A stretch of DNA of 64,000 bases from Poindextera sp963719975 (GCA_963719975.1 CAVRED010000005.1:62001-126000); one strand, 5' to 3'; numbered from the stretch's first letter, positions 19,793-30,470 are shown. Program-made: numbers and translations. Notes: generated from the sequence alone by a model not told the origin.

Positions 19793-21318
19793 GTGCCCGC
19801 GCCGTTGAACGTGCTCTTCATCACCGCCGACCAGTGGCGTGGCGACTGCCTCTCCTCGATCGGCCACCCGGTCGTGAAGACGCCCAACCTCGACGCGCTG
19901 GCGGCCGAGGGCGTCCATTTCACCCGCCACTACGCCAACACCGCTCCTTGCGGGCCTAGCCGCGCCTCGCTGCACACCGGGCTCTACCTGCAGAACCACC
20001 GCAGCCACGCCAACGGCACGCCGCTCGACGCCCGCCACACCAACTGGGCGCTGGAGGTGAAGGCGCTCGGCTACGACCCGGTGCTGTTCGGCTACACCGA
20101 CACCAGCGTCGATCCGCGGACGGTGGAGCAGCGACGATCCGTGGCTTTTCACCTACGAAGGGCCGCTCCCCGGCATCCGGCCGCTCGTGCTGATGGACGC
20201 CAATCCAACGCCCTGGACCGACTGGCTGAACGCCAAGGGTTATGCGACGCCGCCTCGCGCGGCCCTGGCCTACAGCGCGCGGGCGGACGGTCCCGACCTC
20301 GAAGACGGCGCGCCGCATCCCCGCCCGCTCGTCTATCCGATCGAGGTCGACGACACCTCGTTCCTCATCGAGCAGCTGGTCGGTTACCTGGGCGCGGCCA
20401 GGGATCCGTTCGTCGCCCACCTCTCCCTGCTTCGCCCGCACCCGCCCTTCGTCGCGCCCGAGCCGTACAATGCAATGTACGATCCGAGGACGCTGCCGGC
20501 TTTCCATCGCCGCGCGAACGCCGACGAGGAGGGCCGACAGCATCCCTGGCTGGCCTGGCGGCTCGCCCAGCGCGAGTTCCGCGCCACCGACAACGAGATG
20601 CGGCTGCGCCGGCTCAAGGCGGTCTACTACGGCCTGATGAGCCGGGTGGACGCCGCGATCGGCTCGCTCATGACCTACCTCCGCGAGTCGGGACTTCTCG
20701 ACCGTACCCTGATCATCTTCACCTCCGACCATGGCGAGGAGATCGGCGACCACTGGCTGATCGGCAAAGGCGGCTATTTCGACGGCTCCTACCACATCCC
20801 GCTGATCGTCCGTGACCCCAGGGCGCGCGCCGACGCAGCTCGCGGCATCGCGGGTCGAGCGCTTCACGGAGAACGTGGACGTCATGCCGACGATGCTGGA
20901 GGCGATCGGCGCCGAGATCCCTCGCCAGTGCGACGGGGAGAGCCTCATGCCGTTCGTCAATGGCCAAGCGGCGCCCAGCGCGTGGCGGACCGAGGCGCAC
21001 TGGGAGTACGACTTCCGCGACGACGCCGAAGCCGCGACCGGCGAGCACGGGCTGACGCCGGACCAGTGCTCGATGAACGTGCTGCGCGGCGAGCGTTACA
21101 AGTACGTCCACTTCGCCCGATTGCCGCCCCTGCTGTTCGACATGGCGGAGGACCCGCACGAGATGCGCGACCTCTCCACGGACCCCGCACACGCTCCAGT
21201 GATGCTGGCCTGCGCGCAGCGGCTGCTGTCCTGGCGTATGACCCACGACGAGCGGACGCTGACCCACATCCGCCTTACCGACGAGGGCGTCGTCGAGCGC
21301 GCCACCGCCCGCTATTGA
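19793..21318 (+). CDS. Type I sulfatase / phosphonate monoester hydrolase-like protein, two frameshifts
   Basis: Alkaline-phosphatase superfamily hydrolase of about 507 residues after repair. The metal-site opening is FITADQWRGD, and the formylglycine motif C-x-P-S-R appears as TAPCGPSRAS. A second metal cluster is TSDHGEEIGDHWLIGKGG. The spacing and the IGKGGYFDGSYHIPLIVRDP block resemble phosphonate monoester hydrolases more than classical arylsulfatases. The frame shifts at about 20132 and at 20852-20854. The GTG start follows GGAAGG. The Cys would need an FGE-type maturase, not seen here. Confidence 0.85.
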
Positions 21319-22182
21319 GCGCCCGCCCCTCACCGGCTGAGGACGTCGCCGCGGCCGTGGCGTGCGCTGCCGCGCTCGGGCTCGGGCCGGTCGAGCCCGA
21401 GGTCCTTAAGCTCGCCCATCACACCAGCGTGCGCCTCGCGCCTTGGCCGATCGTGGCCAGGGTGGATTTCGAGCGGGGACGTCGAGCGAATCCTGCCTTT
21501 CATGCGGCGGGAGCTCGAAATCGCCCAGCACCTTGCGCGCGCGAACGCACCGGCCGTCCGCCCCACCAGCGATCCGCCGCCCGGCCCGCACGTTCAAGGC
21601 CGCTGCGCGATCACGCTGTGGGACTATGTCGAGCATCGGCCCGCGAACGAGGAGGCGGATATCGTCGCCGCCGGCGCGGCGCTCCGCGATCTGCATGCGG
21701 CGCTGGCCGACTATCCGGGCGAGCTTCCCACGATTTCGCAGGCGACCGACGTATGCGCTCGGCTATTGGCCGACCCCAGCGCCATGCCGGCGCTGGATGC
21801 GTCCTCGCGGCGGCTTCTGACGGAGCAGCTGGACAAGCTCAGCGGCTCGGACCTCGATCCGACGCGGTTCATCGGCCTGCATGGGGACGCGCACGCCGGC
21901 AACATCCTGGTCACGCCGGCGGGCCCGATCTGGGCCGATCTCGAGGCCGCACGGCTCGGGCCGCTCGAGTGGGAGCTGACCAGCCTTCCACGGGCGGGCC
22001 ACATCCATTTCGAGCCGTTCGATCGGGCGCTGCTCGAACGGCTGTCTCTGCTGCGCAGTGTGACCGTCGCCGTCTGGTGCTGGAACGACGCCGACCGGAG
22101 CCCCGAAGTTCGTGAAGCGGCGGAGTACCATCTTGGCCGCGTTCGGCGGGCCAAGCTTGTGCGGGGCGGGGAGACCAGCTAG
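21315..22182 (+). CDS. Aminoglycoside-phosphotransferase-fold protein, one frameshift
   Basis: Kinase-fold (APH/choline kinase-like) protein of about 288 residues. The catalytic loop is HGDAHAGNILV and the metal motif is WADLEAARLGPLEWEL. The N-terminal part is in another frame; one extra T at 21467-21469 joins them. A TTG start overlaps the sulfatase stop (TTGA), so the two genes look coupled. The fold covers antibiotic kinases and many small-molecule kinases; I see no reason to call it a resistance gene. Confidence 0.75.
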
Positions 22183-22190
22183 CGCACCGG

Positions 22191-23126
22191 TTGCACGGCT
22201 ATGAGGGGGCGGTTGGCATTTCCAGAGGACATCGGACACGCATCTTCTCCGCGCTCGTTGTGCTGGCGGCCGTCCTCATGAGCGCCGCGGCGCCACTGAT
22301 GAACTGGCCAGATCTGCTCGGGCGGCCGCTGCCGCGGCCAAGCGAGAGGATCGCCTATGGCCCGGGTCCGCTGCAGTTCGGCGAGCTCTGGATGCCGGCG
22401 GGAAAAGGGCCGTTTCCGGTCGTTCTGATGATCCATGGCGGCTGCTGGCAGACCAACATCGCCAAGCTGTCGATCATGAACTACGTGGCCGCCGACCTCG
22501 CCGCCCGGGGGATCGCGGTGTGGAACATCGAGTACCGCGGCATCGACCGGCCGGGCGGCGGCTATCCCGGCACCTTCCAGGACGTGGCGGCTGGCGCCGA
22601 GGCGCTGCGCGGCGTCGCCGCCGGCCACAACCTCGAGCTCGACCACGTCGTCGCGCTCGGCCATTCCGCCGGTGGACACCTCGTTTACTGGCTCGCCGCG
22701 CGTCCGAGCCTGCCGCGCACCTCGGTGCTCTGGAGCCCAGACCCGCTGCCGATCGCGGGCGTCGTCTCGCTGGGCGGGCTGCCGGACCTGACGACGGCCG
22801 GCGAAGGCTGCGGCGACGAGTTGGTCCGGGGACTGGTCGGCGAGCCCAGCGCCGAGCGACCTGACGTTCTCGCCGACACCTCGCCGGCGGCGCTCGAGTT
22901 CCGCGCGCGCTCGGTCGTGATCAACGGCGATGAGGACCCGATCGCCCCGCCCGCGATGGCGCGCGCGTTCGTCGCCAGGATGCGCGAGCGCGGCATCCAC
23001 ATCGACGAAGTCATCCTGCCCGACACCGGCCACGTCGAGCTCATTGCACCCGGAACCGCCGCCTGGGCGGCGGCGGTTGCCGAGACCCGCAGGCTGTTCG
23101 GGGCGGCCCCGCCGCCGCGACGCTGA
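22191..23126 (+). CDS. Alpha/beta hydrolase with signal peptide or membrane anchor
   Basis: Esterase/lipase-like protein of 311 residues. The N-terminus has a hydrophobic segment (IFSALVVLAAVLMSAAAP), so it is exported or anchored. Catalytic elements are the oxyanion motif MIHGGCW, nucleophile GHSAGGH, acid in NGDEDPIAPP and His in DTGHVEL. The start is uncertain: TTG 22191 has no strong RBS. It follows the kinase-fold gene by 8 bp. Confidence 0.8.
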   Translation: MHGYEGAVGISRGHRTRIFSALVVLAAVLMSAAAPLMNWPDLLGRPLPRPSERIAYGPGPLQFGELWMPAGKGPFPVVLMIHGGCWQTNIAKLSIMNYVAADLAARGIAVWNIEYRGIDRPGGGYPGTFQDVAAGAEALRGVAAGHNLELDHVVALGHSAGGHLVYWLAARPSLPRTSVLWSPDPLPIAGVVSLGGLPDLTTAGEGCGDELVRGLVGEPSAERPDVLADTSPAALEFRARSVVINGDEDPIAPPAMARAFVARMRERGIHIDEVILPDTGHVELIAPGTAAWAAAVAETRRLFGAAPPPRR

Positions 23127-23168
23127 AACGCGCTTGAACTCGCCGGCGCCTGCGCCGATGAAGACCGC

Positions 23169-25419
23169 ATGAGCGCGTTCGACGGCGTCAAGGTTCTCGA
23201 CTGCTCGCAAGGTCTCGCCGGCCCGATGGCCGCCATGCACCTGGCCGACTTCGGCGCCGAGGTGCTGAAGATCGAGCCGCCCGCGGGCGACTCGGCCAAG
23301 GACCGCCCGGGCTACCTCGGCTGGAACCGAAACAAGAGCGTCCTCAACCTCGATCTCGCCGCGCCCAAGGACCGCGCCCGCTTCGACGCCCTGTTGGCGG
23401 CGACCGACGTCCTGGTCGTCGACCACGGGCCGACGGCGCTCGCCGTGCTTGGTCTTGAGGGCGAGCGGCTGACCGCGGCGCATCCCAGCCTGGTGCACCT
23501 ATGGACCCCGCCCTTCGGGACAACGGGCGCGTGGAGCGATCTTCCGGCCCATCACGCGATGCTGACCGGCCTCACCGGCGCGGCCTGCCGTCAGGGGGCC
23601 TACTCCGACCAGCCCGTCTGGCACGTCGCGCCCATCACCCACTACGTCCAGGCTCTGCTTGCGGCCGCCGCGACCGGCGCGGCGCTCTACGAGCGCGCGC
23701 AGACCGGGCTCGGCCAGACCGTGGTGGTCAGCGGCCTGCACGCGATGGCCGAGGTCGCCTGCCCGATCAGCGGCGTCGACGAGATGTCCCACTACCGCGG
23801 CAGCCCGATCGGCGGCTCGTTCAGCTATCGCCTCTACCAGTGCGGCGACGGCGAGTGGCTGTTCCTCGGCGCGCTCTTCTCGCACTTCTTCTACGGCGCG
23901 CTCGAGGCGCTCGACCTTTTGGGCGGCGGCATGTTCGACATCGGCGCGGCCGTCCAGGACAGGCTGATGAGCGCGCCGCGCGACCACTGGCTGGCGCAGT
24001 TCCGCGCCAAGCACGTGCCCGCCGGCGCGGTCTCGCGTCGCGAGGACTGGCTGGACAGCGAGATCATGCGGGCGAACGGCCTGGCCGCCGCGCTCGATCA
24101 CCCCGACCTCGGCGCGGTGAAGATGCTGGGCGTCGCCGCCAGGCTCGACGGCACGCCGGGGTCTGTGCGTCGGTTGCCGACGCCCGCGGGTGAGGTCGAC
24201 ATCGCTGCTTTCGCCACCCCTCGCGCAGCCGCGACGGCGCGCGGGCGGCGCAAGCGCACGCCGCTCGCGGGCGTGCAAGGTGCTCGACCTCGGCACCGTC
24301 ATCGCCGGCGCCTACGCCGCCTCGATCCTCGCCAACTTCGGCGCAGACGTGGTCAAGGTGGAGTCGCCCGACGGCGATCCGTTCCGCTCCGGCGGCGGCG
24401 GGTTCATCAACTACAACCGCGGCAAGCGGGGCCTTGGCCTCGACCTCAAGGCGCCGATGGGCCGGGCGCTTTTTCTCGACCTCGCCAAGGGCGCCGACGT
24501 CGTTCTCGACAACTACCGCCTAGGCGTGCGCGAGCGACTGGGCGTGGACTACCCTGCGCTCGCGGCGGTCAATCCGCGCATCATCTCCTGTTCGGCCAAC
24601 ACCTTCGGCTCGAAAGGCCCCGACGCGCGTCAGCCCGGCTTCGATGCGGTGCTGCAGGCGATGAGCGGCCAGATGGCGGCCCAGGGCGGGGAAGGCCAGG
24701 ATCCGGTCTTCCACTCGATCCCGGTCAACGATGTCGCGACGGCTGCGCTGACCAGCTTCGCCATCATCGCGGCGCTCTTCGCTCGCGAGCGCACGGGCAT
24801 TGGCCAGAACATCGAGACCAGCCTCGCCGCCGCCAGCGCCACGCTGCAGTTCGGCGAGCTGGTCGCCTTCGACGGCGCGACGCCGGCGCCGCAAGGGTCG
24901 CGCGACTGCATCGGGTTCTCCGCCCTCGATCGCTTTCACCGCTGCCGCGACGGCTGGGTCACTCTGGGCTGCAGCCGGCAGGAGCATGTGAGCGCGCTCG
25001 CGGCCGCGCTCGGCCATCCGGAGTGGCTGGACGACCGCTCGCCGGCGGCGGCTCTGGCCGAACCGCGCGATGGGCGGTTCGCCGCCGATGTCGCGCGCAC
25101 GTTCGCCGACCTAGGGCGCGACGCCACGGTCGACCTGCTCGCGGCCGCGGGCGTCCCGTGCGCGCCGGTCCTGCGCGGGCATGAGACTCAGCGCACGGAG
25201 TATTTCTGGGACAACGGCTACTATGAGCTCTACGCACACCCGCACGGTGGGGAGCTGGTCGGCTCGCGTGGGTTCGCCGCCTTCAACGGCAAGAACGCCA
25301 GCTTCGAGCGGTTGCATCCGGGGTTGGGCGAGCACGGGCTCGAGGTGCTGCTCGAGCACGACATCGCGCGCGAACGCATCGTCGAACTCGCGCAGGCGGG
25401 CGTGATTTTCCGCGGCTAG
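23169..25419 (+). CDS. Tandem-domain CaiB/BaiF CoA-transferase, one frameshift at the domain junction
   Basis: Family III CoA-transferase with two complete CaiB/BaiF units. Unit 1 begins FDGVKVLDCSQGLAGPMAA and unit 2 begins VLDLGTVIAGAYAASILANF. They lie in different frames. One extra C near 24276 separates them, and its removal gives one 749-residue protein reading PLAGVKVLDLG across the join. Fused double-CaiB proteins are known. Alternatively these are two separate genes, but no start codon or RBS fits the second unit. It probably activates an acid by CoA transfer for the acyl-CoA enzymes nearby. Confidence 0.85.
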
Positions 25420-25430
25420 AAGGGGACGGC

Positions 25431-26399
25431 ATGGGCTTGGAGACGCCAAAAGGGGCGGGCGCGGCCATTGCGGCCGCGCGGGCGCGGATCGCGCCTTTCG
25501 TGCATGTGACGCCCGTCATGACCAGCCGGCGGCTGGATGGGATCACCAGGGCTGAGCTCTTCTTCAAGTGCGAGAACTTCCAGCGCGCCGGCGCCTTCAA
25601 GGCCAGGGGCGCCTTCAACGCGGTGATGTCGTTGACCGATGCCGAGGCCGCCGCCGGCGTCTACACCCACTCCTCCGGAAATCATGGCGCGGCGCTGGCG
25701 CTGGCGGCGCAAACGCGGGGCATTCCATGCCACGTCGTGATGCCGGCCAACGCAGCCGACGTGAAGAAGGCCGCTGTCCTGGCCTACGGCGGCGAGATCC
25801 ATTTCTGCGAGCCGACGCTGGCGGCGCGCGAGGAGACGGCTGAGCGCGTCGGGGCCGAGACCGGCGCGCGCTTCGTCCACCCCTACGACGACGAGGCGGT
25901 GATCGCCGGGCAAGGGACGGCGGCGGTGGAGCTGATCGATGCGGTCGCGCGCATGGACATCCTCACCGCCCCGATCGGCGGCGGGGGCTTGATCTCGGGG
26001 ACAGCGCTGGCGGCGCGGGCGCAAGCTCCGAGGTTGCGGGTGATCGGCGCCGAGCCGGCCGACGCGGACGACGCCGCCCGCTCGTTCGCCGCCGGGGACA
26101 TCATCCCGCTGGTCAGCTCGGCGACCATCGCCGACGGCCTGCGGGCGTCACTCAGCAAGCGGACGTTCGGGGTGATCAGCCGGCACGTCGCGCAGGTTCT
26201 GACGGCGTCCGAGTACGCCATCGTCGACGCCATGCGCCTGATCTGGTCGGCGATGAAGATCGTGGTCGAGCCGTCCGCCGCGGTGCCCCTGGCCGCCATC
26301 CTCGAACACCCGGACGCCTTCGCAGGCCGCCGTGTCGGCGTGATCCTCACCGGCGGAAACGTCGACCTCGACGCCCTGCCCTGGATGCGCGGAGCGTAG
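25431..26399 (+). CDS. PLP-dependent threonine/serine dehydratase or racemase family
   Basis: Fold-type II PLP enzyme of 322 residues. The Schiff-base Lys is Lys57 in QRAGAFKARGA, the Asn/Gly loop is SSGNHGAALA and the phosphate-binding glycines are PIGGGGLISG. There is no C-terminal ACT regulatory domain, so it is of the catabolic dehydratase / serine racemase / hydroxyaspartate dehydratase group. The exact substrate is undecidable here. It starts 11 bp after the CoA-transferase stop. Confidence 0.87.
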   Translation: MGLETPKGAGAAIAAARARIAPFVHVTPVMTSRRLDGITRAELFFKCENFQRAGAFKARGAFNAVMSLTDAEAAAGVYTHSSGNHGAALALAAQTRGIPCHVVMPANAADVKKAAVLAYGGEIHFCEPTLAAREETAERVGAETGARFVHPYDDEAVIAGQGTAAVELIDAVARMDILTAPIGGGGLISGTALAARAQAPRLRVIGAEPADADDAARSFAAGDIIPLVSSATIADGLRASLSKRTFGVISRHVAQVLTASEYAIVDAMRLIWSAMKIVVEPSAAVPLAAILEHPDAFAGRRVGVILTGGNVDLDALPWMRGA

Positions 26400-26430
26400 T
26401 CCTGAGGCGTCCGCGCAGCCCGCGATTGGG

Positions 26431-27564
26431 TCAGAGCGCGAGGTAGATCGCGTCGCGCACGGCGTCGGGGAAGGGGCCGGTCATGCCGGCGATAGCGGTG
26501 TTGGTGATGACGACGACCGAGAGCGCTCTCGCCGGGTCGACGAACCAGCTGTTGCCGTAGACCCCGCCCCAGCGCCAGGTTCCCAGCGACTGCGGCGCCC
26601 CGAGCGCCGCGTCGGTCACGATCGACCAGCCGAGGCTGAAGGTCGCGCCCGGCCCCATCACCATCATGTTGCCGATCGCGTCCTTCGATAGCGCGTCCAC
26701 GGAGCTCTTGCCGATCACCGGCGCGCCGCCCTGGCGGATCGCCTCGAGGAAGGCAAGGAAGTTGGGCGCCGTCCCGCTCATCCCGCCGCCGCCGGAAGGG
26801 AACGAGGCGGGGTTGAACATCCGGTCGGGCGCGTAGGACAGGTTTCCTGGCCCGAACGGCACCAAATGGTGGGCGCCCATCTTCACCGGCTCGGGCGATC
26901 CGTCGGCATAGGCGACCGAGAGCCGGTCGCGGGCCTGGACCACGAAGCTGGTGTCGCCCAGGCCGAGCGGCCCGGTCACCCCCTCGCGCATGACATCGGG
27001 CAGCGGCTTGCCGGTCGCCGTCTCGATCGCCGCGCCGAGGACGTCGTAGGCCACCGAATAGGCCCAGGCCGCGCCCGGCGGGAAGGCGAGGGGGACCGAG
27101 GCGATGCGGGCGAGGTTGTCCGCGAACGTGCGGCCGGGGATGTCCATCCCGTCGGAGATGTCGGCCTTCTCGTAGCTGCCGCCGGCCGGCTCGAAGAAGC
27201 GGTAGCGCAGGCCCGACGTGTGGGTCAGCAGGTGGCGGACGGTGATCACCGGCGCCTCGCCGTTCTCGAGCTTTGGCCGAAAGTCGGGCAGGTACTTCGT
27301 CACCGGATCGCTCAGCGCCATCACGCCGCGTTCGATCAGGCCCAGCGTCAGCACCGCCATCAGTGGCTTGGTCAGCGAGGCGAAGCGGAAGATCGTGTCC
27401 TGCTCGACTGGCCTTCCTGCTTCCCGGTCGGCCATGCCGAACGGCCGTGCGTAGGCGGTCTGGCCATCCTTGGCGACCATGACGACGCCGCCGACGATCT
27501 TCTTCGCCGCCAGCGCCTCGTCCAGAACCGCGTCCAGCGCTTTCGTCATCGGCCCATCGGTCAT
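26431..27564 (-). CDS. Serine hydrolase of the beta-lactamase/EstB family
   Basis: Class C beta-lactamase-fold esterase or peptidase of 377 residues. The active-site Ser63-Leu-Thr-Lys66 is in FRFASLTKPL and the general base Tyr169 in AWAYSVAYD. A GGVYGNSWFVDP block stands where the KTG box would be. No signal peptide is seen, so a cytoplasmic esterase is likelier than a resistance lactamase. I chose the second ATG because GGAGG lies 8 bases before it; an upstream start at 27618 is possible. Confidence 0.85.
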   Translation of the reverse strand: MTDGPMTKALDAVLDEALAAKKIVGGVVMVAKDGQTAYARPFGMADREAGRPVEQDTIFRFASLTKPLMAVLTLGLIERGVMALSDPVTKYLPDFRPKLENGEAPVITVRHLLTHTSGLRYRFFEPAGGSYEKADISDGMDIPGRTFADNLARIASVPLAFPPGAAWAYSVAYDVLGAAIETATGKPLPDVMREGVTGPLGLGDTSFVVQARDRLSVAYADGSPEPVKMGAHHLVPFGPGNLSYAPDRMFNPASFPSGGGGMSGTAPNFLAFLEAIRQGGAPVIGKSSVDALSKDAIGNMMVMGPGATFSLGWSIVTDAALGAPQSLGTWRWGGVYGNSWFVDPARALSVVVITNTAIAGMTGPFPDAVRDAIYLAL

Positions 27565-27673
27565 TGCGTTGTCCTCCTCGTCACCCCGCCAGAAACCCGC
27601 TGCCCCAGGGTCCGTCAACGTCGTTGCCGTCCCCGCTCGCCAGCGCCAGAGTGGTCCGCGGGAGCCAGAGCAG

Positions 27674-28805
27674 ATGCAATTCAGTTTTACCAGCGAGCAA
27701 CAGGAGTACCGGGCGGTGCTGCGTCGCTACTTCGAGGAACTCATCGCCGACCTCGGAGGTGCGCCGGCTGATGGCCACCGAGCAGGGGTGGGAGCGCGAC
27801 CGCTGGCGCGACCTCAACACGCAACTCGGCCTTTGCGGCGTCCACGTGCCCGAGCCCTACGGCGGCCAGGGCTTCGGCATGGTCGAACTCGGCATCGTGG
27901 TCGAGGAGATGGGCCGCGCGCTCGTCTGCGCGCCGTATTTCGCCTCGGCTGTGCTGGCCACCACCGCGATCATGAACGCGGCCACCAAGGCGCAGAAGGA
28001 CGCGCTCCTGCCGCCGCTGGTGCTCGGCGAGAGCGTCGCCACCCTGGCGTTCAGCGAGCCGAACGGGCGCTGGGACGCGGGCGGCGTCGAGACGACGGCG
28101 ACCGAAGCGGGCGGCGTCTTCCGCCTCGATGGGGTGAAGAGCTTCGTGCTCGACGGGTGCGCCGCCGACCTCGTGGTGGTCCTCGCCCGCGAGCCTGGAT
28201 CGACCGGCGAGGAGGGCCTGTCGTTCTTCACCGTGCCCGGCGATGCGGCAGGCCTCACGCGCCGGACGCTGAAGGCGCTGGATCCCACCCGCAAGCTCGC
28301 GCGGCTCGAGTTCCAAGCGGTCGAGGCCGAGCTCCTGGGCGAGCGCGGCGCCGCCGCCGCGCCGTTGGCCAAGACGCTGACCTGGGCCGCCGTCGCCCTG
28401 GCCAGCGAGATGGTCGGCGGGGCCGACAAGCTGCGCGAGTCCGCCCTCGACTACGCCAACCTTCGCATGCAGTTCGGCCGCCCCATCGCCTCGTTCCAGT
28501 CGATGAAGCACAAGCAGGCCGACATGCTGCTAGAGGTGGAGCTCGCCAAGTCGGCCGCCTACTACGCCGCCGAGGCCGCCGCCGAAGACGCCGCCGACCT
28601 TGCCGCGCTGGCGTCCCTGGCCAAGGCCGCCGCGTCCGAAGCCTATCTGCAGACGGCGATCCACACGATCCAGATCCACGGCGGCATCGGCTTCACCTGG
28701 GACAACGACACCCATCTCTGGTTCAAGCGCGCCAAGAGCTCCGAGGTCTTCCTGGGCGACCCCACCTGGCATCGCGAGCGCTTGATGCAGGCATGGAGCG
28801 CGTGA
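27674..28805 (+). CDS. Acyl-CoA dehydrogenase, small partner, one frameshift
   Basis: FAD-dependent acyl-CoA dehydrogenase-like subunit of about 376 residues. It begins MQFSFTSEQQEYRAVLRRYF; one extra G at 27755-27756 shifts the frame before VRRLMATEQGW. VPEPYGGQGFG, LAFSEPNGRWD and IQIHGGIGFTWDNDTHLW are recognisable. The usual C-terminal EGT-x-E-IQ motif is absent. The next gene overlaps by TGATG and has the opposite set of motifs, so the two probably form one heteromeric enzyme. Confidence 0.88.
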
Positions 28806-30079
28806 TGACGACCATGACCGACCCCACCGAAGAGTCCGTCCGCGCCGAGGTCCGCGCCTGGCTCGAGGCGAACTGGAACCCCGATCTCGGCCTCATAGAA
28901 TGGCGCAACAAGCTGATCGACGCCGGCTGGGGCGCGCCGACCTGGCCAAAGGCCTCGCTTGGCCGCGACCTGCCGCCGGCGCTGGCGGCCGTCGTCGACC
29001 AGGAGATCCGCCGCATCGGCGCTGTGGGCGTGGCCCGCGCCGGCGTGCGCAACCTCGCGGCCCAGACCCTGCTCGCCCACGGCACGGACGCGCAGAAGCA
29101 GGCGTTCCTGCGCCCCAGCCTGACCGGCGAAATCAGCTGGTGCCAGCTGTTCAGCGAGCCGGGCTCCGGCTCCGACCTTGCCGGCGCCATGACCCGAGCC
29201 GAGCTGAAGGGCAATCGCTGGATCGTCAACGGCCAGAAGGTGTGGACCACCAGCGCCCACCACGCCGACTGGGGGTTGCTCCTCGCACGGACGAACTGGG
29301 ACGCGCAGAAGCATCAGGGGCTGTCCTACTTCCTGCTCAACATGCGTCAGCCAGGCGTTGAGGTCCGGCCTCTGCGCCAGATGAACGGCCACGCCTCGTT
29401 CAACCAGGTCTTCTTCACCGACGCCGAGGTTCTGCCCGAGCACCTGATCGGCGAGCTGGGCGGCGGCTGGGCGGTGGCGACCACCACCTTGATGCACGAG
29501 CGCCGCGGGGCTGACGGCACGGGCGGCGCGACCGCCCGCGACCCCAACGCCGAGCGCAAGGGCCCGATCTACGAGGAGGAGCGCGCCGAGGCCGCCATCG
29601 CCAACGAACCCTACCGCTGGTACCCGCAGCGCGCCGGCCGCGTCGACCTGGTGCTCGCCCGCGCGAAGGCGACCGGCAGGATCAACGATCCGGTCGTACG
29701 GCAAGAGATCGCCAAGCTCCTGATCCTCGCCCGCTCCGCCGAGTGGACCGCTCGCCGCGCCCGCGCCGCCCAGGTGCAGGGCCGCCCGCAGGGTCCGGAA
29801 GGCTCGCTCGGCAAGCTCGCCGCCAGCCACGTCGCCCGCGCCGCCGCCCGGGTGCACACGCTGATCAGCGGCGCCGACGCCATGCTCTCCGGCGAGGACG
29901 GCCCGGAGAACGGGATCATCGCGGAGATCCTGATCTCGGTCCCCGCCGTTTCCATCGCCGGCGGCACCGACGAGATCCAGCGCAACATCATCGCCGAGCG
30001 CGTCCTGCGCATGCCAAGGGAGCCCGGGAGCGCCGACGACCGCCCGTTCAGGGACGTGCCGAAGAACATTGCCGGGTAG
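28805..30079 (+). CDS. Acyl-CoA dehydrogenase, large partner
   Basis: Acyl-CoA dehydrogenase of 424 residues in an unbroken frame. Present are GWGAPTWPKA, CQLFSEPGSGSDLAG, KVWTTSAHHADWGL and the C-terminal AGGTDEIQRNIIAERVL. The mid-C-terminal GGxGF motif seen in the partner is degenerate here (SGADAMLSGEDGPENGI). ATG 28805 overlaps the partner's TGA. Family knowledge: heteromeric dehydrogenases of this kind act on bulky CoA esters such as steroid side chains; the substrate here is inference. Confidence 0.92.
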   Translation: MTTMTDPTEESVRAEVRAWLEANWNPDLGLIEWRNKLIDAGWGAPTWPKASLGRDLPPALAAVVDQEIRRIGAVGVARAGVRNLAAQTLLAHGTDAQKQAFLRPSLTGEISWCQLFSEPGSGSDLAGAMTRAELKGNRWIVNGQKVWTTSAHHADWGLLLARTNWDAQKHQGLSYFLLNMRQPGVEVRPLRQMNGHASFNQVFFTDAEVLPEHLIGELGGGWAVATTTLMHERRGADGTGGATARDPNAERKGPIYEEERAEAAIANEPYRWYPQRAGRVDLVLARAKATGRINDPVVRQEIAKLLILARSAEWTARRARAAQVQGRPQGPEGSLGKLAASHVARAAARVHTLISGADAMLSGEDGPENGIIAEILISVPAVSIAGGTDEIQRNIIAERVLRMPREPGSADDRPFRDVPKNIAG

Positions 30080-30086
30080 GGGCCGG

Positions 30087-30470
30087 ATGGGGCTGACGCT
30101 ACGCGACCACGTCACGTTCCGGGCGGTCAGTGACCCGCTGCTCGAACCAATGGACGTCGCCGCCGACCTCGTCCGCTATGTCCGGGCCGGGAACAAGGCG
30201 CGGTCCACCCCGATCAAGGTCCGGCCGCACCGGTCCTACAGCGGCGCCGTGACGGTCCGCGTGTCCTGGCAGGGCGACCGCTTCCACACGGTCAAGATCA
30301 AGGCGACGGCGGACGGCCGCCTGCTCGCCAGCCACAACGTCGCCGCCGGCCGCGACCTCTCGCTGATGCTGCACGAATGGCTCACCGCCTCCGATCGCTT
30401 CACGGACATCTGCTGGCGGACCGGCGATCAATGGAAGAGCGGTGAGGCAGGGGCTGGCGCGCCGATGTAA
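30087..30470 (+). CDS. Hypothetical protein, 127 residues
   Basis: Not recognised. It begins MGLTLRDHVTFRAVSDPLLE and is basic in the middle (KARSTPIKVRPHRSYSG), with a beta-rich central part and no signal peptide or cysteine cluster. It starts 8 bp after the acyl-CoA dehydrogenase stop, so it may be co-transcribed. Codon use looks like its neighbours. Confidence 0.6.
   Translation: MGLTLRDHVTFRAVSDPLLEPMDVAADLVRYVRAGNKARSTPIKVRPHRSYSGAVTVRVSWQGDRFHTVKIKATADGRLLASHNVAAGRDLSLMLHEWLTASDRFTDICWRTGDQWKSGEAGAGAPM

Noticed and set aside
21315..22182. An aminoglycoside resistance kinase.
   Set aside because: Only the general APH fold motifs are present, and the gene is coupled to a sulfatase-like gene in a metabolic setting.
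26431..27564. A beta-lactam resistance gene.
   Set aside because: The SxxK and Tyr motifs define the EstB/class C fold, but there is no signal peptide or KTG box, and many such proteins are esterases.
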